Shown: positions 16,418 to 25,136, numbered from the stretch's first letter. The stretch: DNA of 64,000 nucleotides from JAJNBA01 sp035512775 (GCA_035512775.1 DATKDI010000055.1:108403-172402); one strand, 5' to 3'. A program made the numbers and translations. Notes: a model not told the origin generated them from the letters alone.

Positions 16418-17521
16418 GTGGCCACGGAAGCACAGGTCCGCGAGGCGCTGAAGGGCGTCAAGGATCCGGAGATCGGCCGGCCGATCGACGAGATCGGCAT
16501 GCTGAAGTCCGTCGAGGTGGACGGTGGCGTCGTCCGCGTCCACGTCCTCCTCACCATCGAGGGATGTCCGCTCAAGGACCGGATCACGAGCGACGTGACG
16601 GCCGCCGTCCAGCCACTCGAGGGCGTGGAGCGCGTCGACGTCGAGCTCACGCCGATGAGCGCGGAGGAGCGGGAGGAATTGGTCTCGGGGCTCCGCGGCG
16701 GTGCCCCCGCAGCGCCGGAGACCACGATCTCGTTCCCCCCGCAGACCTCGATCATCGCGATCGCCTCAGGGAAAGGTGGAGTGGGCAAGTCCAGCGTCAC
16801 GGTGAACCTCGCGGCCGCCCTCGCGAAAGCCGGCCACTCGGTCGGCGTGCTGGATGCGGACGTCTGGGGGTTCAGCGTTCCGCGGATGCTGGGCGCGCTC
16901 GGCAAGCCCGTGGGCTTCAACGACATGATCCTGCCGCTCGAGGCGCACGGCGTGAAGGTGATCTCGATGGGGCACTTCGTGCCCGAGGAGACCCCGGTCA
17001 TCTGGCGCGGTCCGATGCTGCACAAAGCGATCCAGCAGTTCCTCGGCGACGTCTGGTGGGGCGACCTGGACTTCCTGCTCTGCGACCTCCCGCCCGGCAC
17101 GGGCGACGTTTCGATCTCCCTCGCCTCGTTCATCCCGGGAGCGTCGATGCTCGTCGTGACGACACCGCAGGATGCGGCACGGAAGGTCGCGGAGCGAGCC
17201 GGCAAAATGGCAGAGCGCACGAACCTGCGGCCGCTCGGCGTCGTCGAGAACATGTCCTGGTACGTGTGCCCGCATTGCGGCGAGCGCGAGACGATCTTCG
17301 GCGAGGGCGGTGGCCGTGAGGCCGCCGAGACCCTCGGGGTCCCGCTGATGGCCCAGGTCCCACTGGTGCCGGCGTTGCGCGCGGGAGGAGACGAGGGTGT
17401 GCCGATCGTCGTCTCCGACCCCGACTCCCCCGCCGGCGTCGCGTTGACCGAGGCCGCCGAAGCGGTCGTTCGCGCCACGAAGTCGAAGGTGGGGAAACCG
17501 CTCCAGCTCATAGCTCGGTGA
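16418..17521 (+). CDS. Mrp/ApbC/NBP35-type iron-sulfur cluster carrier ATPase
   Basis: A 367-residue protein. Residues 1-85 are a MIP18/DUF59 domain ('LKGVKDPEIGRPIDEIGML'). From about 110 comes the deviant Walker ATPase with 'IASGKGGVGKSSVTVNLA' (P-loop about 118-126), 'GVLDADVWGFSVPRMLG' and 'LDFLLCDLPPGTGDVS'. A C-terminal C-x2-C pair ('YVCPHCGERE', about 290) bridges a [4Fe-4S] cluster between two subunits. It assembles and delivers Fe-S clusters. The GTG start at 16418 has a strong GGGAGGGAG upstream. The divergent Cys-rich regulator suggests cluster-responsive control. Confidence 0.92.
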   Translation: MATEAQVREALKGVKDPEIGRPIDEIGMLKSVEVDGGVVRVHVLLTIEGCPLKDRITSDVTAAVQPLEGVERVDVELTPMSAEEREELVSGLRGGAPAAPETTISFPPQTSIIAIASGKGGVGKSSVTVNLAAALAKAGHSVGVLDADVWGFSVPRMLGALGKPVGFNDMILPLEAHGVKVISMGHFVPEETPVIWRGPMLHKAIQQFLGDVWWGDLDFLLCDLPPGTGDVSISLASFIPGASMLVVTTPQDAARKVAERAGKMAERTNLRPLGVVENMSWYVCPHCGERETIFGEGGGREAAETLGVPLMAQVPLVPALRAGGDEGVPIVVSDPDSPAGVALTEAAEAVVRATKSKVGKPLQLIAR

Positions 17522-17537
17522 ACTCGGCATCCGACTG

Positions 17538-18548
17538 ATGGGTGTGCTCGCCTACCGGCCCGAGCCCTCGGAATTCGCGTGGACGTTCGGTGGAGTACCG
17601 CCGGTCCGGACCGTGAAGCCTGGCGACATCCTGGAGCTCTGGACCGAGGACGCGTTCGGAGGCAAGGTGCGAGGGCCGGAGGACTGGGTCTCGCGGGTGA
17701 TCGAGTTCCCGTTCGTCAACCCGCAGACCGGCCCGTTCCTCGTGGACGGCGCCGAGCCCGGCGATACCCTCGCGATCCATTTCATCTCGATCGAGCCGTC
17801 GAGGGATTGGGCGTCCTCGTGCACGGTCCCGCTCTTCGGAGCGCTCACGTCGACCCACCAGACCGCGACGCTCCAGGAACCCCTTCCGGAGCGCGTGTGG
17901 ATCTACGAGGTGGACCGAGCCGGCCGCACCGTGATGTACCGAGCGACCGAAGGCGATCACGTCGCGACGCTTCCTCTGGACCCGATGCACGGCACCGTCG
18001 GTGTCGCTCCGGCCGCGTTCGAAGCACGATCGTCACTCGTGCCGGATGCCCATGGAGGCAACATGGACACGCCCGAGATGCGCGCCGGCGTGACCTGCTA
18101 TCTGGGCGTGAACGTGGAAGGAGCGCTGTTCTCGATCGGCGACGGGCATTGCCGGCAGGGCGAGGGAGAGACCTGCGGCGTCGCCGTCGAGGCCGCCATG
18201 GACACCGTGATCGCGATCGACGTCGTGAAGGGTCGATCGACTCCGTGGCCGCGGATCGAGAGTGACAGCCACATCATGTCGACCGGGTCGGCCCGACCGC
18301 TGGAGGATGCGTTCCGGATCGCGCACACGGATCTGATCGCGTGGATGGGCGAGGAGTACGGGCTCGAAGCCCTGGATGCGTATCAGCTGTTGACCCAGGT
18401 GAGCGAGTCCCCGGTGGCGAACGTCGTCGACCCCAACTACACGTTCCTGGCGAAGGTGGCCAAGACGTATCTCCCGCGCGCCGATGCGTACGGCGCCACG
18501 CACCAGAAGCTTCGAGAGATCGGCCGGTCCTACCTGGGCGGTCGCTGA
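17538..18548 (+). CDS. Acetamidase/formamidase family protein
   Basis: A 336-residue FmdA/AmdA-family amidohydrolase of beta-sandwich fold. Family landmarks are 'VKPGDILELWTEDAFGG', 'NPQTGPFLVDGAEPGDTLAIHF', 'PMHGTVGVAP', 'HGGNMDTPEM' and 'GALFSIGDGHCRQGEGE', carrying the metal-ligating His/Asp residues. The family releases ammonia from formamide or acetamide. The gene starts 16 bp after mrp on the same strand but has no obvious functional link to it. The length is a little shorter than AmdA enzymes (about 400), as in the shorter bacterial subgroup. The preferred amide is unknown. Confidence 0.88.
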   Translation: MGVLAYRPEPSEFAWTFGGVPPVRTVKPGDILELWTEDAFGGKVRGPEDWVSRVIEFPFVNPQTGPFLVDGAEPGDTLAIHFISIEPSRDWASSCTVPLFGALTSTHQTATLQEPLPERVWIYEVDRAGRTVMYRATEGDHVATLPLDPMHGTVGVAPAAFEARSSLVPDAHGGNMDTPEMRAGVTCYLGVNVEGALFSIGDGHCRQGEGETCGVAVEAAMDTVIAIDVVKGRSTPWPRIESDSHIMSTGSARPLEDAFRIAHTDLIAWMGEEYGLEALDAYQLLTQVSESPVANVVDPNYTFLAKVAKTYLPRADAYGATHQKLREIGRSYLGGR

Positions 18549-18572
18549 CGGTCGGCACGCTCCGAGGTGCGG

Positions 18573-19529
18573 CTAGGACGTGACGGGAGCCTCGGCGTTC
18601 GGGATCGGAGCCCCTCGGCCGGGAGTCGTGGGACCGGGTCGTTTCGAGACGGCCCAGTAGATCAGGAGCCCGCTCGCCAGGATCGCGACGGTGAGAGCCG
18701 TCCACTGGGATCCCGTGAACGGCCCGAACCGCTTGTCGATCCGGATCGAGTCCTCGAGCAAACGGATGGCCCCGTAGGACAGTCCGAATGCGAGGGTCGT
18801 CACGCCCTCGCGCCGAGGGGAGCGGATGAACCACCACAGGAACGCGAAGAGGATCCCCGCCAGCAACATGTCGTAGAGCGCCGTCTGGTGGACGCCGACC
18901 CCCCGAGCGATGACGTTGGCCGCCGCGTCGGACAGGGTCGCCCCCGCTCGATCGATCGTCTCCACGAAGCCTCCGCGGAGGGTTGCGGTGCAGGAATCAC
19001 CTGCACACGAGAACGGCGGCGCGAGCCTGCCGCCTTCGTAGGTCCACGCCAGCAGCCACGACGTCGGCTTGCCGAGGTGGTCTCCGATGATCAGGTCCCC
19101 GATCCTGCCGATCGAGATGCCCAGCGCGAGGCACGGGGCGATCGCGTCCGCCACCTGGAAGAATCGGAATCGGTACTCCTGCCGCTTGATGTTGACGGCG
19201 TTCGCGATCGTCGCTCCGGCGATCCCGCCGAGGAGCGAGATCCCGCCCTCCCAGATCTTGAGCCAGTCGAGTGGGCTCGCGAACTCGGAGACGTGCGCGA
19301 TCACGTATGCCACACGGGCGCCGACGAGCGAGCCGACCACCGACCAGAACACGATGGAGCTCGCGAGACCTTCGGGGATGCCACGCCGGACGGAGAGCTT
19401 GGTGAACAACCACGCTCCCGTCATGAATCCGGCCGCGATGCCGAGGCCGTGCGGGGAGATCGCGATCGGGTCCCCGAACCGGAAGCGGTCGAGGACGGGC
19501 CAGCCGACGGATGCGATCGTCTCGAACAT
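18573..19529 (-). CDS. lgt: Prolipoprotein diacylglyceryl transferase
   Basis: A 318-residue polytopic membrane enzyme with about seven predicted membrane helices. The Lgt signature is seen as 'ISIGRIGDLIIGDHLGKPTS' (residues about 128-147; the usual GRxGNFxNxE is GRIGDLIIGDH here). Other family parts are the N-terminal 'GWPVLDRFRFGDPIAISPHG', 'VGARVAYVIAH' and 'GVGVHQTALYDMLLAG'. It attaches diacylglycerol to the lipobox cysteine of lipoproteins; at least two such lipoproteins are encoded in this window (33390 and 63727). The departures from the consensus signature leave some room for a divergent paralogue. Confidence 0.85.
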   Translation of the reverse strand: MFETIASVGWPVLDRFRFGDPIAISPHGLGIAAGFMTGAWLFTKLSVRRGIPEGLASSIVFWSVVGSLVGARVAYVIAHVSEFASPLDWLKIWEGGISLLGGIAGATIANAVNIKRQEYRFRFFQVADAIAPCLALGISIGRIGDLIIGDHLGKPTSWLLAWTYEGGRLAPPFSCAGDSCTATLRGGFVETIDRAGATLSDAAANVIARGVGVHQTALYDMLLAGILFAFLWWFIRSPRREGVTTLAFGLSYGAIRLLEDSIRIDKRFGPFTGSQWTALTVAILASGLLIYWAVSKRPGPTTPGRGAPIPNAEAPVTS

Positions 19530-19537
19530 CGCGGGCG

Positions 19538-19543
19538 AGTCTA
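19538..19543 (-). promoter_or_regulatory. Candidate -10 (TAGACT) for lgt
   Basis: On the minus strand TAGACT lies 8 nt before the lgt ATG at 19529, consistent with a leaderless or near-leaderless mRNA. It overlaps the end of the upstream PAP2 gene region (stop at 19541). Confidence 0.35.
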
Positions 19544-20146
19544 TCGGTGGGTTCCGCGCGGCCAGAGCCGCGCGACGGCGCGACCGAACAGGAGGCCGCT
19601 CGCCACGTCGCTGGGGTAGTGGACGCCGAGGGCGACGCGGGACGCGGCGACCGAGGCGTCCAGGGCGGTGAGGGCGGTCCGGCCCACGGCACCGATGCCG
19701 AGCTCACGCGCGGCCACGCGCGTGAACGTGGTGAGGACCGCGGGGTGGCTGGAGGGCCACGACGTGCCGTGTGGCTCCGCGATCATCCGGCGGGTGCTCT
19801 CCGGCGAGGCCAGGTACGGACGAGGGCGATCGACGAGGCGCTTCGCGCCTTGGAGGAGCGCCCAGGTGGCGCCCGCGCCCGCCAGAGCGCGGGCGCCCTC
19901 GCGGCGTCGGCCGGCCAGCGCGAGCGCGCCGGCCGCCGCCGCCGCCGCGTAGAGCGACCCCAGCTCGGTGATCGCGCCGAAGAAGCGATCGGCGGCCTCG
20001 CCGCGCTCGGCGTTGGCACCCTTGAAGAGGTTCTCGTCGAGCTCTCGTCCGTCGTCGGTGTGAAGCGCGGCGTGGCCGATCACCGCTCCCCCCGCGGCGA
20101 GCGCGGCCGCCCACCCGATCCGGCCCAGTCCTCGACCCACCCTCAT
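19541..20146 (-). CDS. PAP2-family phosphatase (membrane)
   Basis: A 201-residue integral membrane phosphatase. The three PAP2 motifs are in order: 'KRLVDRPRP' (near 105), 'SWPSSHPAV' (near 128) and 'ASRVALGVHYPSDVASG' (near 168), which supply the Lys/Arg, His nucleophile partner and catalytic His/Asp. Such enzymes dephosphorylate lipid phosphates such as undecaprenyl diphosphate or phosphatidic acid. It lies directly upstream of lgt on the same strand, both acting in envelope lipid metabolism. The start at 20146 is the first ATG before the membrane segment. Confidence 0.85.
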   Translation of the reverse strand: MRVGRGLGRIGWAAALAAGGAVIGHAALHTDDGRELDENLFKGANAERGEAADRFFGAITELGSLYAAAAAAGALALAGRRREGARALAGAGATWALLQGAKRLVDRPRPYLASPESTRRMIAEPHGTSWPSSHPAVLTTFTRVAARELGIGAVGRTALTALDASVAASRVALGVHYPSDVASGLLFGRAVARLWPRGTHR

Positions 20147-20215
20147 CAGCGAGCCATCATGCGACAATCGTCGCCGACCGTCAGAAGGCTCAACACGAAG
20201 CCCTCGGGAGCCACG

Positions 20216-20515
20216 ATGCAACGCGAACCGGAAGATCCGAACGACGCGATCCCGGAAGGGAAGCCGGCCTTCGAGTACCGGCGGGAGGACACCGGGTTCA
20301 AGTCCGTCGCGCTCAGCACGGCCGCCCTCCTGCTCGTGATCTTCGCCCTCCAGAACCTCGACGAGGCGAACATCGACTTCCTCTTCTGGGACTGGGACGT
20401 GGCGACCTCCCTGCCGATCGGGATCGCGGCCGCGCTGGGGTTCGTGATCGGATGGAGCGTCAACTGGCTCCGCCGGCGCGCCAAGAGGCTCAGGAGACCG
20501 GACGCCAAGGACTAG
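20216..20515 (+). CDS. Small LapA-domain membrane protein
   Basis: A 99-residue protein with an acidic N terminus, then two membrane helices ('VALSTAALLLVIFALQN', about 33-49, and 'IGIAAALGFVIGWSVNWL', about 69-86) around 'LDEANIDFLFWDW', then a basic cytoplasmic tail. This is the lipopolysaccharide-assembly LapA/YciS domain layout (DUF1049), also common in bacteria without LPS. Its cellular role there is unknown. The start is placed at 20216 since GGGAG lies 6 nt upstream; an ATG at 20159 would add 19 residues. Its stop codon pairs with that of the convergent gene in a shared CTAG. Confidence 0.7.
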   Translation: MQREPEDPNDAIPEGKPAFEYRREDTGFKSVALSTAALLLVIFALQNLDEANIDFLFWDWDVATSLPIGIAAALGFVIGWSVNWLRRRAKRLRRPDAKD

Positions 20516-20955
20516 GCACCCGCTTCGATCTGGCGCTTCTGTCCGAGGGTTCCGTGACGGATGCCGAGCTGTGCCCCACCGACGGCATTGAGCCCCGCGG
20601 CGACGAGCCGACCGAGCGGTCCTCGGAAACGGTAAGTGACTTCGTGACGGAGCAGGCTCCGGTCTCGCGGCAACCGTCCGATCGAGGTGTCGACGGTGGC
20701 ATCCAGCGGTCCACGCAGCCTGATCTTCGCGTGGGACGGAGGCTCCCAGCCGAGGATCTCGCCGCGAACCCTGATACGGACGCCCATGAAGGCCATCACC
20801 ACCGTGTACGTGGAACCGACATCGAGCCCTCCGTCCGGCAGCCGCACGCTCACGACGTGGCGCTCCCAATGCGGGATGTTGACGGGGTTGCTCACGACCT
20901 CCCAGACCCGCTCGGGGGGAGCGTCCACCTCGACGGAGAACTCCGTCGTGGTCAT
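20512..20955 (-). CDS. SRPBCC (START-like) family protein
   Basis: A 147-residue protein with the polyketide cyclase/START-like fold. It has the N-terminal 'FSVEVDAPPERVWEVVSNP' and a central beta-sheet with 'GEILGWEPPSHAKIRLRG', ending in a C-terminal amphipathic helix region. Such domains bind hydrophobic ligands; the ligand is unknown. The ATG overlaps the stop of the upstream flavin-binding-like gene by 4 nt, as the last of four overlapping minus-strand genes. A similar protein is encoded at 54343-54774. Confidence 0.8.
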   Translation of the reverse strand: MTTTEFSVEVDAPPERVWEVVSNPVNIPHWERHVVSVRLPDGGLDVGSTYTVVMAFMGVRIRVRGEILGWEPPSHAKIRLRGPLDATVDTSIGRLPRDRSLLRHEVTYRFRGPLGRLVAAGLNAVGGAQLGIRHGTLGQKRQIEAGA

Positions 20956-21899
20956 CTGATGTCGGCACTGCCGCTGGACCAGCCGCGCCACCACACCAAC
21001 CGGGAAGGCGCGAGCCGAACCAGCGCCTCCGCGTCCGGGTCGATCTCGGTCGCAAGCGACCGAGCCGACTTGGCGCCGCTCCCGACCTCGTCGAGAACGT
21101 AGATCGACCCGGTGCCCTGCACCATGGCGCCGACCATGTCACGAGCACGCCACTCGGACGCCTCGTCGACGGTGAGCGCCGCCGGCACGTCCGGGCCCGC
21201 CGCGGCCAGCGAAAGGGTCTCCGCCGGCAAGGAGGCATACAGGGCGTGTGCGTCCACCCGCCAGCGCGCCGGCACGACGACCGGGCCACGGTCCCCCACG
21301 AGCGTCAGGGCGCCGACCCCGTCCGTGCCGAGGGGCTCCCTCACTTCGCGCGGGAGGGCCGAGAACGGATCCACACCCTTCGTGGAGCGCCGGAACGTCT
21401 CGTGCGACGTCGAGGTGCCGCCCCAGCGACCCCTCCCCTCCTGTACCCCGTCATCATCGACGAGTGCGGTCCGATCGAGCTCGATGCCGACGAACACCCT
21501 CCCGGGCGGTGTCCACGCGAAGGGCACCTGCTTGGCGTCGAAGGCGTATCCGGCGAAGAAACGCGCGTTCTTCTTGCTGAAGGCCGCGGTGGCTCGAGCG
21601 ATGGAGGTCGCACCCGCCACCGCATCTCCCCAGGTGCTGCGGTCCAGCGCGTCGTAGAGCTTCGCCTCACCGGTGAACGAGACCGCGAGCTCGCCGTGGC
21701 GAACGAGGCCGGCCGCGGAGCGATCCACTCGCCACGCCCGCGTTTTCACCGAACGCCGCGAGGTGGTCAGCCACAACCTGCCACCCGAGTACGCGAACAC
21801 GAGCGGTGTGCAGTGGGGACCGCTCGGCGGGGACGTGGCGGCGTAGCAGAACTGGCCCAGCTCCAGCGCGGATTGGACGGCGGTTGAGAGGAAGCTCAT
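20952..21899 (-). CDS. Pyridoxamine 5'-phosphate oxidase-like (split-barrel) protein
   Basis: A 315-residue protein with an N-terminal flavin-type split barrel ('FCYAATSPPSGPHCTPLVFA', 'RLWLTTSRRSVKTRAWR', 'ELAVSFTGEAKLYDAL') and a second, more divergent barrel in the C-terminal half ('VGALTLVGDRGPVVVPARW'). These proteins bind FMN, F420 or haem-like cofactors. A double barrel of this length is less common than the usual 150-residue form. It overlaps both neighbours by 4 nt, suggesting an operon with the CPBP protease and the SRPBCC protein. The precise activity is unknown. Confidence 0.7.
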   Translation of the reverse strand: MSFLSTAVQSALELGQFCYAATSPPSGPHCTPLVFAYSGGRLWLTTSRRSVKTRAWRVDRSAAGLVRHGELAVSFTGEAKLYDALDRSTWGDAVAGATSIARATAAFSKKNARFFAGYAFDAKQVPFAWTPPGRVFVGIELDRTALVDDDGVQEGRGRWGGTSTSHETFRRSTKGVDPFSALPREVREPLGTDGVGALTLVGDRGPVVVPARWRVDAHALYASLPAETLSLAAAGPDVPAALTVDEASEWRARDMVGAMVQGTGSIYVLDEVGSGAKSARSLATEIDPDAEALVRLAPSRLVWWRGWSSGSADIR

Positions 21900-22522
21900 G
21901 CCCTCACCTTCGCACGGTCGGCGAGCGGCGGCCACGACAGCATCAGTCCCGTCCAGACGAGGTGGCTCGCCAACGGCGCAACGACACCGCCGCTCCACGT
22001 CGCCAGCCACGTCCAAAGCGCACCGCCCACGACCGCGCCGGCGAGCAACGGCGCGCTGGCCCATGCCGCATTCACACCGACGGCTGCAGCCCAGGTCAGC
22101 AAGGCGCCCGTCGTCGAGGAGGTCGTCTCCTGGACCTCGGGGAGCACGAGTCCACGCCAGAACAGCTCTTCACCTGGCACCGCGATCGCAAGCGTGAGCG
22201 CGAGAGCGATGAGGAACGAGGTCTCTTGCGTGCGGCGATAGACGTCTGTCACCCCTCGATCGAGTCGCGGATACCGGGTGGCGAGGCCGACGACCCACCG
22301 GGTCGCACCGTACAGGGCCGTCCCCGACGCGATGCCCACCCCGGCGGCGACGGCGACTTCTTTCTCCCGACAACAGCTCGGATCACCGGTGAGGAGCGAA
22401 GCGACCCCGAGGACCGTGAACGTGACCGCGGTCGTGGGCCAGAACGGAAGGCGGTCGCGCACGACCATGCGCCACACGACGACCTGCACGATGATCCCGG
22501 CGACGATCACCGCCTCCGGCAT
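21896..22522 (-). CDS. CPBP-family intramembrane metalloprotease
   Basis: A 208-residue polytopic membrane protein with about six helices. The CPBP (Rce1-like) signature is the EExxxR motif in 'AVPGEELFWRGLVLPEVQE' (near residues 108-126), with a later His in 'PLASHLVWTG' near 190. The family includes CAAX proteases and bacteriocin-immunity proteins. Its start shares one base with the stop of the upstream membrane-protein gene (TGATG), and its stop overlaps the next gene by 4 nt. The start at 22522 is chosen by this coupling. Confidence 0.82.
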   Translation of the reverse strand: MPEAVIVAGIIVQVVVWRMVVRDRLPFWPTTAVTFTVLGVASLLTGDPSCCREKEVAVAAGVGIASGTALYGATRWVVGLATRYPRLDRGVTDVYRRTQETSFLIALALTLAIAVPGEELFWRGLVLPEVQETTSSTTGALLTWAAAVGVNAAWASAPLLAGAVVGGALWTWLATWSGGVVAPLASHLVWTGLMLSWPPLADRAKVRA

Positions 22523-23316
22523 CAGCCCGGCCCGAGGGAGGTGTCGAGGAACCGTGTCTTCACGGCCACCTCGGCGGTGAACGCCGTCACCACCGCGAGG
22601 TAGTAGAAGCCGGTCGCCGATTGCACTGCCGAGGCCCGCTCGCCCTTGAGCACGGCCTTCACGAGCCAGGCGATCAGCGCCGTGGCCGCCATCATGCCGA
22701 GCGCGATCCACGGTGCCAACGCGCCCGCGGTGAGCAACGGGTTGATCGACGCCGACGTCTCGACGCCTGAGAACCCCGCGGTGATCACGGCGATCGCCGC
22801 CACGACCACCGATACCAGCAGGATCGTCGTCACCCTGTCGATCGGGCCTCGCGGCAGCTTCCGATCGGTGAGGTACCAGTGGCCGAGGAGCAGACCGTCC
22901 ATCGCCGCTCCCAGCAAGGCGGCGCCGGCCGCCAGCTGGAAGAGCGCGAGCGGATACGACTGGCGGCCGGCGCCACCCATCCAGACGAGCACCGCGAGCC
23001 ACGCGGGAACGCTGAGCAGACCAACGACACGGGATGCCACCGGCTGGCGCGCGAACAGCAGCACGGTCCATACCGCGGTCGCCACGGCGGCCGCGATCGT
23101 CGTCGCACGCAGCGCGCCGGCGGAGGAGAACCGATCGACGAGGGCCGACTCGACCGAGAGCCACGCGAGGATGGCGAGCACGGTGAGGATCGTGCCGAGG
23201 AGCTTGAAGAAGCCGCGCTTCACCTCGTTCCAGAGCGGACTCACCCACAGGACGAGCGTCGCCCCGGCCACTACCTCGGCCAGGACGACGGCCATGACGC
23301 CCGCAACCCCGATCAC
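22522..23316 (-). CDS. Polytopic membrane protein of unknown function
   Basis: A protein of about 264 residues with seven or eight predicted membrane helices ('GVMAVVLAEVVAGATLVLWV', 'LLGTILTVLAILAWLSVES', 'TTILLVSVVVAAIAVITAG', 'WIALGMMAATALIAWLVKA'). I do not recognise the family. It begins the overlapping chain of four genes ending at 20512. The start is uncertain: a GTG at 23316 is used, and an ATG at 23295 would shorten it by seven residues. A TAGACT hexamer lies about 17 nt upstream of the GTG. Confidence 0.6.
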   Translation of the reverse strand: MIGVAGVMAVVLAEVVAGATLVLWVSPLWNEVKRGFFKLLGTILTVLAILAWLSVESALVDRFSSAGALRATTIAAAVATAVWTVLLFARQPVASRVVGLLSVPAWLAVLVWMGGAGRQSYPLALFQLAAGAALLGAAMDGLLLGHWYLTDRKLPRGPIDRVTTILLVSVVVAAIAVITAGFSGVETSASINPLLTAGALAPWIALGMMAATALIAWLVKAVLKGERASAVQSATGFYYLAVVTAFTAEVAVKTRFLDTSLGPG

Positions 23317-23386
23317 GTCCGCATCGCGCGGGAGTCTATCCGTGGCGCTCTCGGAGACTGCATCCGGGCGTCCGGCGCGCACCCGG

Positions 23387-23392
23387 TAGGCT
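23387..23392 (+). promoter_or_regulatory. Candidate leaderless -10 (TAGGCT) for the methyltransferase gene
   Basis: TAGGCT lies exactly 6 nt before the ATG at 23399, the same spacing and hexamer as before hutI and metF. Confidence 0.5.
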
Positions 23393-23398
23393 GCGCCG

Positions 23399-24193
23399 AT
23401 GGAGGACTGGCGTTCCTACGACGATGTCGCGGAGACGTACGAACGCGTGCACGCATCCCGCTTCGCGGAGGCGGCACGCGACCTCGTCGGAGCGCTCGCC
23501 ATCCACGAAGGAGAGCGGGTCCTCGACGTCGGAACGGGGACCGGCGCGGCGGCCGACGAGGTCGTGCGGACCGGGGCGAAGGTCGTGGGGATCGACCGCT
23601 CGCTGGGGATGCTCGCCGTCGCGCACCGCGAGCGCCCGTCGCTCCCGATCGTGGCCGCGGAGGCCCTCGATCTGCCCTTCCGCAACCGGACGTTCGACGT
23701 CGTTCTCGGCAACTTCGTGTTCGCGCAGTTCGCCAAGGTCGAGACGGCGTTGTTCGACATCACGCGCGTCCTCACGCCCGGTGGCAGGATCGGCTTCACG
23801 ACGTGGTCGGACGGCAAGGACGCGTTCCAGGACACCTGGATCGAGCTCATCGAGACCGTCATCCCGCGAGACCTGCTGGCTCCCGCCTACGCGGGGGCCG
23901 CCCCGGGCCATGACCGCTTCAAGCAGCCACAGGCGATCGAAGACGCGTTCCGCAAGGCCGGGTTCCGTCACATCCGAACCGAGCGGAAGCGCTACCAGTG
24001 GACGTACCCTCGAGACGATCTCGTCGAAGGGTTGGGGACGTGGGCGGTAGGTCGCTTCGCCCGCAACATGCTCGGCGAATCGAGCTGGGCCTCGTTCCTC
24101 GAGCGAGCCCGGACGACGTTCGCGGACCGGTTCCCCGACCCGCTGAACGACTTCCATGACGTGATCGTCGCGGTCGGCGCCCTGCCTCGCTGA
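23399..24193 (+). CDS. Class I SAM-dependent methyltransferase
   Basis: A 264-residue UbiE/COQ5-like methyltransferase. Motif I 'RVLDVGTGTGAAADEV' (about residues 40-55) binds SAM, followed by the acidic 'VVGIDRSLGMLAVA', motif II/III 'FDVVLGNFVFAQFAK' and 'LTPGGRIGFTTWSD'. The C-terminal part is mixed and would define the substrate. Substrate cannot be inferred, as neither neighbour is related. It is divergent from the membrane-protein chain. Confidence 0.85.
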   Translation: MEDWRSYDDVAETYERVHASRFAEAARDLVGALAIHEGERVLDVGTGTGAAADEVVRTGAKVVGIDRSLGMLAVAHRERPSLPIVAAEALDLPFRNRTFDVVLGNFVFAQFAKVETALFDITRVLTPGGRIGFTTWSDGKDAFQDTWIELIETVIPRDLLAPAYAGAAPGHDRFKQPQAIEDAFRKAGFRHIRTERKRYQWTYPRDDLVEGLGTWAVGRFARNMLGESSWASFLERARTTFADRFPDPLNDFHDVIVAVGALPR

Positions 24194-24413
24194 GACCGAG
24201 AACCGGACGCCACGGTCGCGATCGCGTTTCCTTGCCCGGCGAGGCCTCCTGGTAGCGGCGCGGGTCGCGTCGGGAGGGAGGCTCGTGCGGCGCACCGGGA
24301 TCGCGGCTGTCGTCCTTCGCCACCGGGATCGTCGTCCCCGCCTGTCGAGCGACGGGACGGCGGACCGGTCGACGAGTCGCGAGCCGGGTACGGGGGGATG
24401 GCCTGCGCGAGCG
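24194..24413. other. Convergent intergenic region, no gene seen
   Basis: 220 bases between the methyltransferase and PIG-L genes, both ending here. Short frames run through but none shows a ribosome-binding site or recognisable protein. A small dyad GAGC-GCTA-GCTC next to the PIG-L stop is the only structure noticed. Confidence 0.4.
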
Positions 24414-25136
24414 CTAGCTCAAGTCGAGGACGCGGAACTCCTCGGCGTGCTCGACGCCGATCTTCTGTCCGACCTCGACCGCGTCCTTGCTCAAGAAGTC
24501 CTCGAAGAAGCGGATCCCCTCGGACAGCTGGCTGTCGTGCTTCGCCAGGGCCGCCACCTTCGCCGCGAGGTAGCCCGAGATGTCCTCCACGTGGTTGGGC
24601 TCGTTCGTCCAGCCGAGCCAGAGGTCGAAGACGTCTTGCGTCTCGAGACCCTGGGCGAGCTGCTCGGGGAAGAAATGCGGGTTCCCGCTCCCGGGGTAGG
24701 ACGCGTCCAGCGCGACGAAGCCTGAGGCGCGATGGTCAGAGTGGTTGTAGTACCTGTTCTCGAAGAACACCGCGGTCGGATCACAGGCCACGACCGTCTC
24801 GGCGCGGACCTCCCGGATCCGGCGCACGACGCCCTCGCGCACCTCCTCGGTGTTCCGGAGCTCGCTGTCCGAGATCGAGCCGACCCGGACGCTGGCGAGT
24901 CCAAGCACCTCGGCCGCCTCCTCCGTCTCTCGGACCCGCGTGACGGCCAGTTCCGCCCGGTCTCGCGCCGGATCCTGCGACCCGCGATCGCCGTTCGTGA
25001 GGATCAGCAGATGGGTGTCGCGGCCGCCGGCCGCCCACTTCGCGAGCACTCCTCCGGCGCAGATCTCGGCGTCGTCCGGATGCGCGAAGATCCCGAGGAC
25101 CGGCCCCGTGCGCGGAGCGGTTTCCTTCTCGGTCAC
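24414..25136 (-). CDS. PIG-L/LmbE-type deacetylase
   Basis: A 240-residue zinc-dependent N-deacetylase-like protein. The hallmark 'FAHPDDAEICAGGVLA' (metal-binding His/Asp, about residues 17-32) is followed by 'LLILTNGDRGSQD' and the second metal motif 'YYNHSDHRASG' near 125. The family deacetylates N-acetylglucosamine-type sugars, including steps in mycothiol and bacillithiol biosynthesis. Its GTG overlaps the pepA stop by 4 nt. The substrate is unknown. Confidence 0.85.
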   Translation of the reverse strand: MTEKETAPRTGPVLGIFAHPDDAEICAGGVLAKWAAGGRDTHLLILTNGDRGSQDPARDRAELAVTRVRETEEAAEVLGLASVRVGSISDSELRNTEEVREGVVRRIREVRAETVVACDPTAVFFENRYYNHSDHRASGFVALDASYPGSGNPHFFPEQLAQGLETQDVFDLWLGWTNEPNHVEDISGYLAAKVAALAKHDSQLSEGIRFFEDFLSKDAVEVGQKIGVEHAEEFRVLDLS

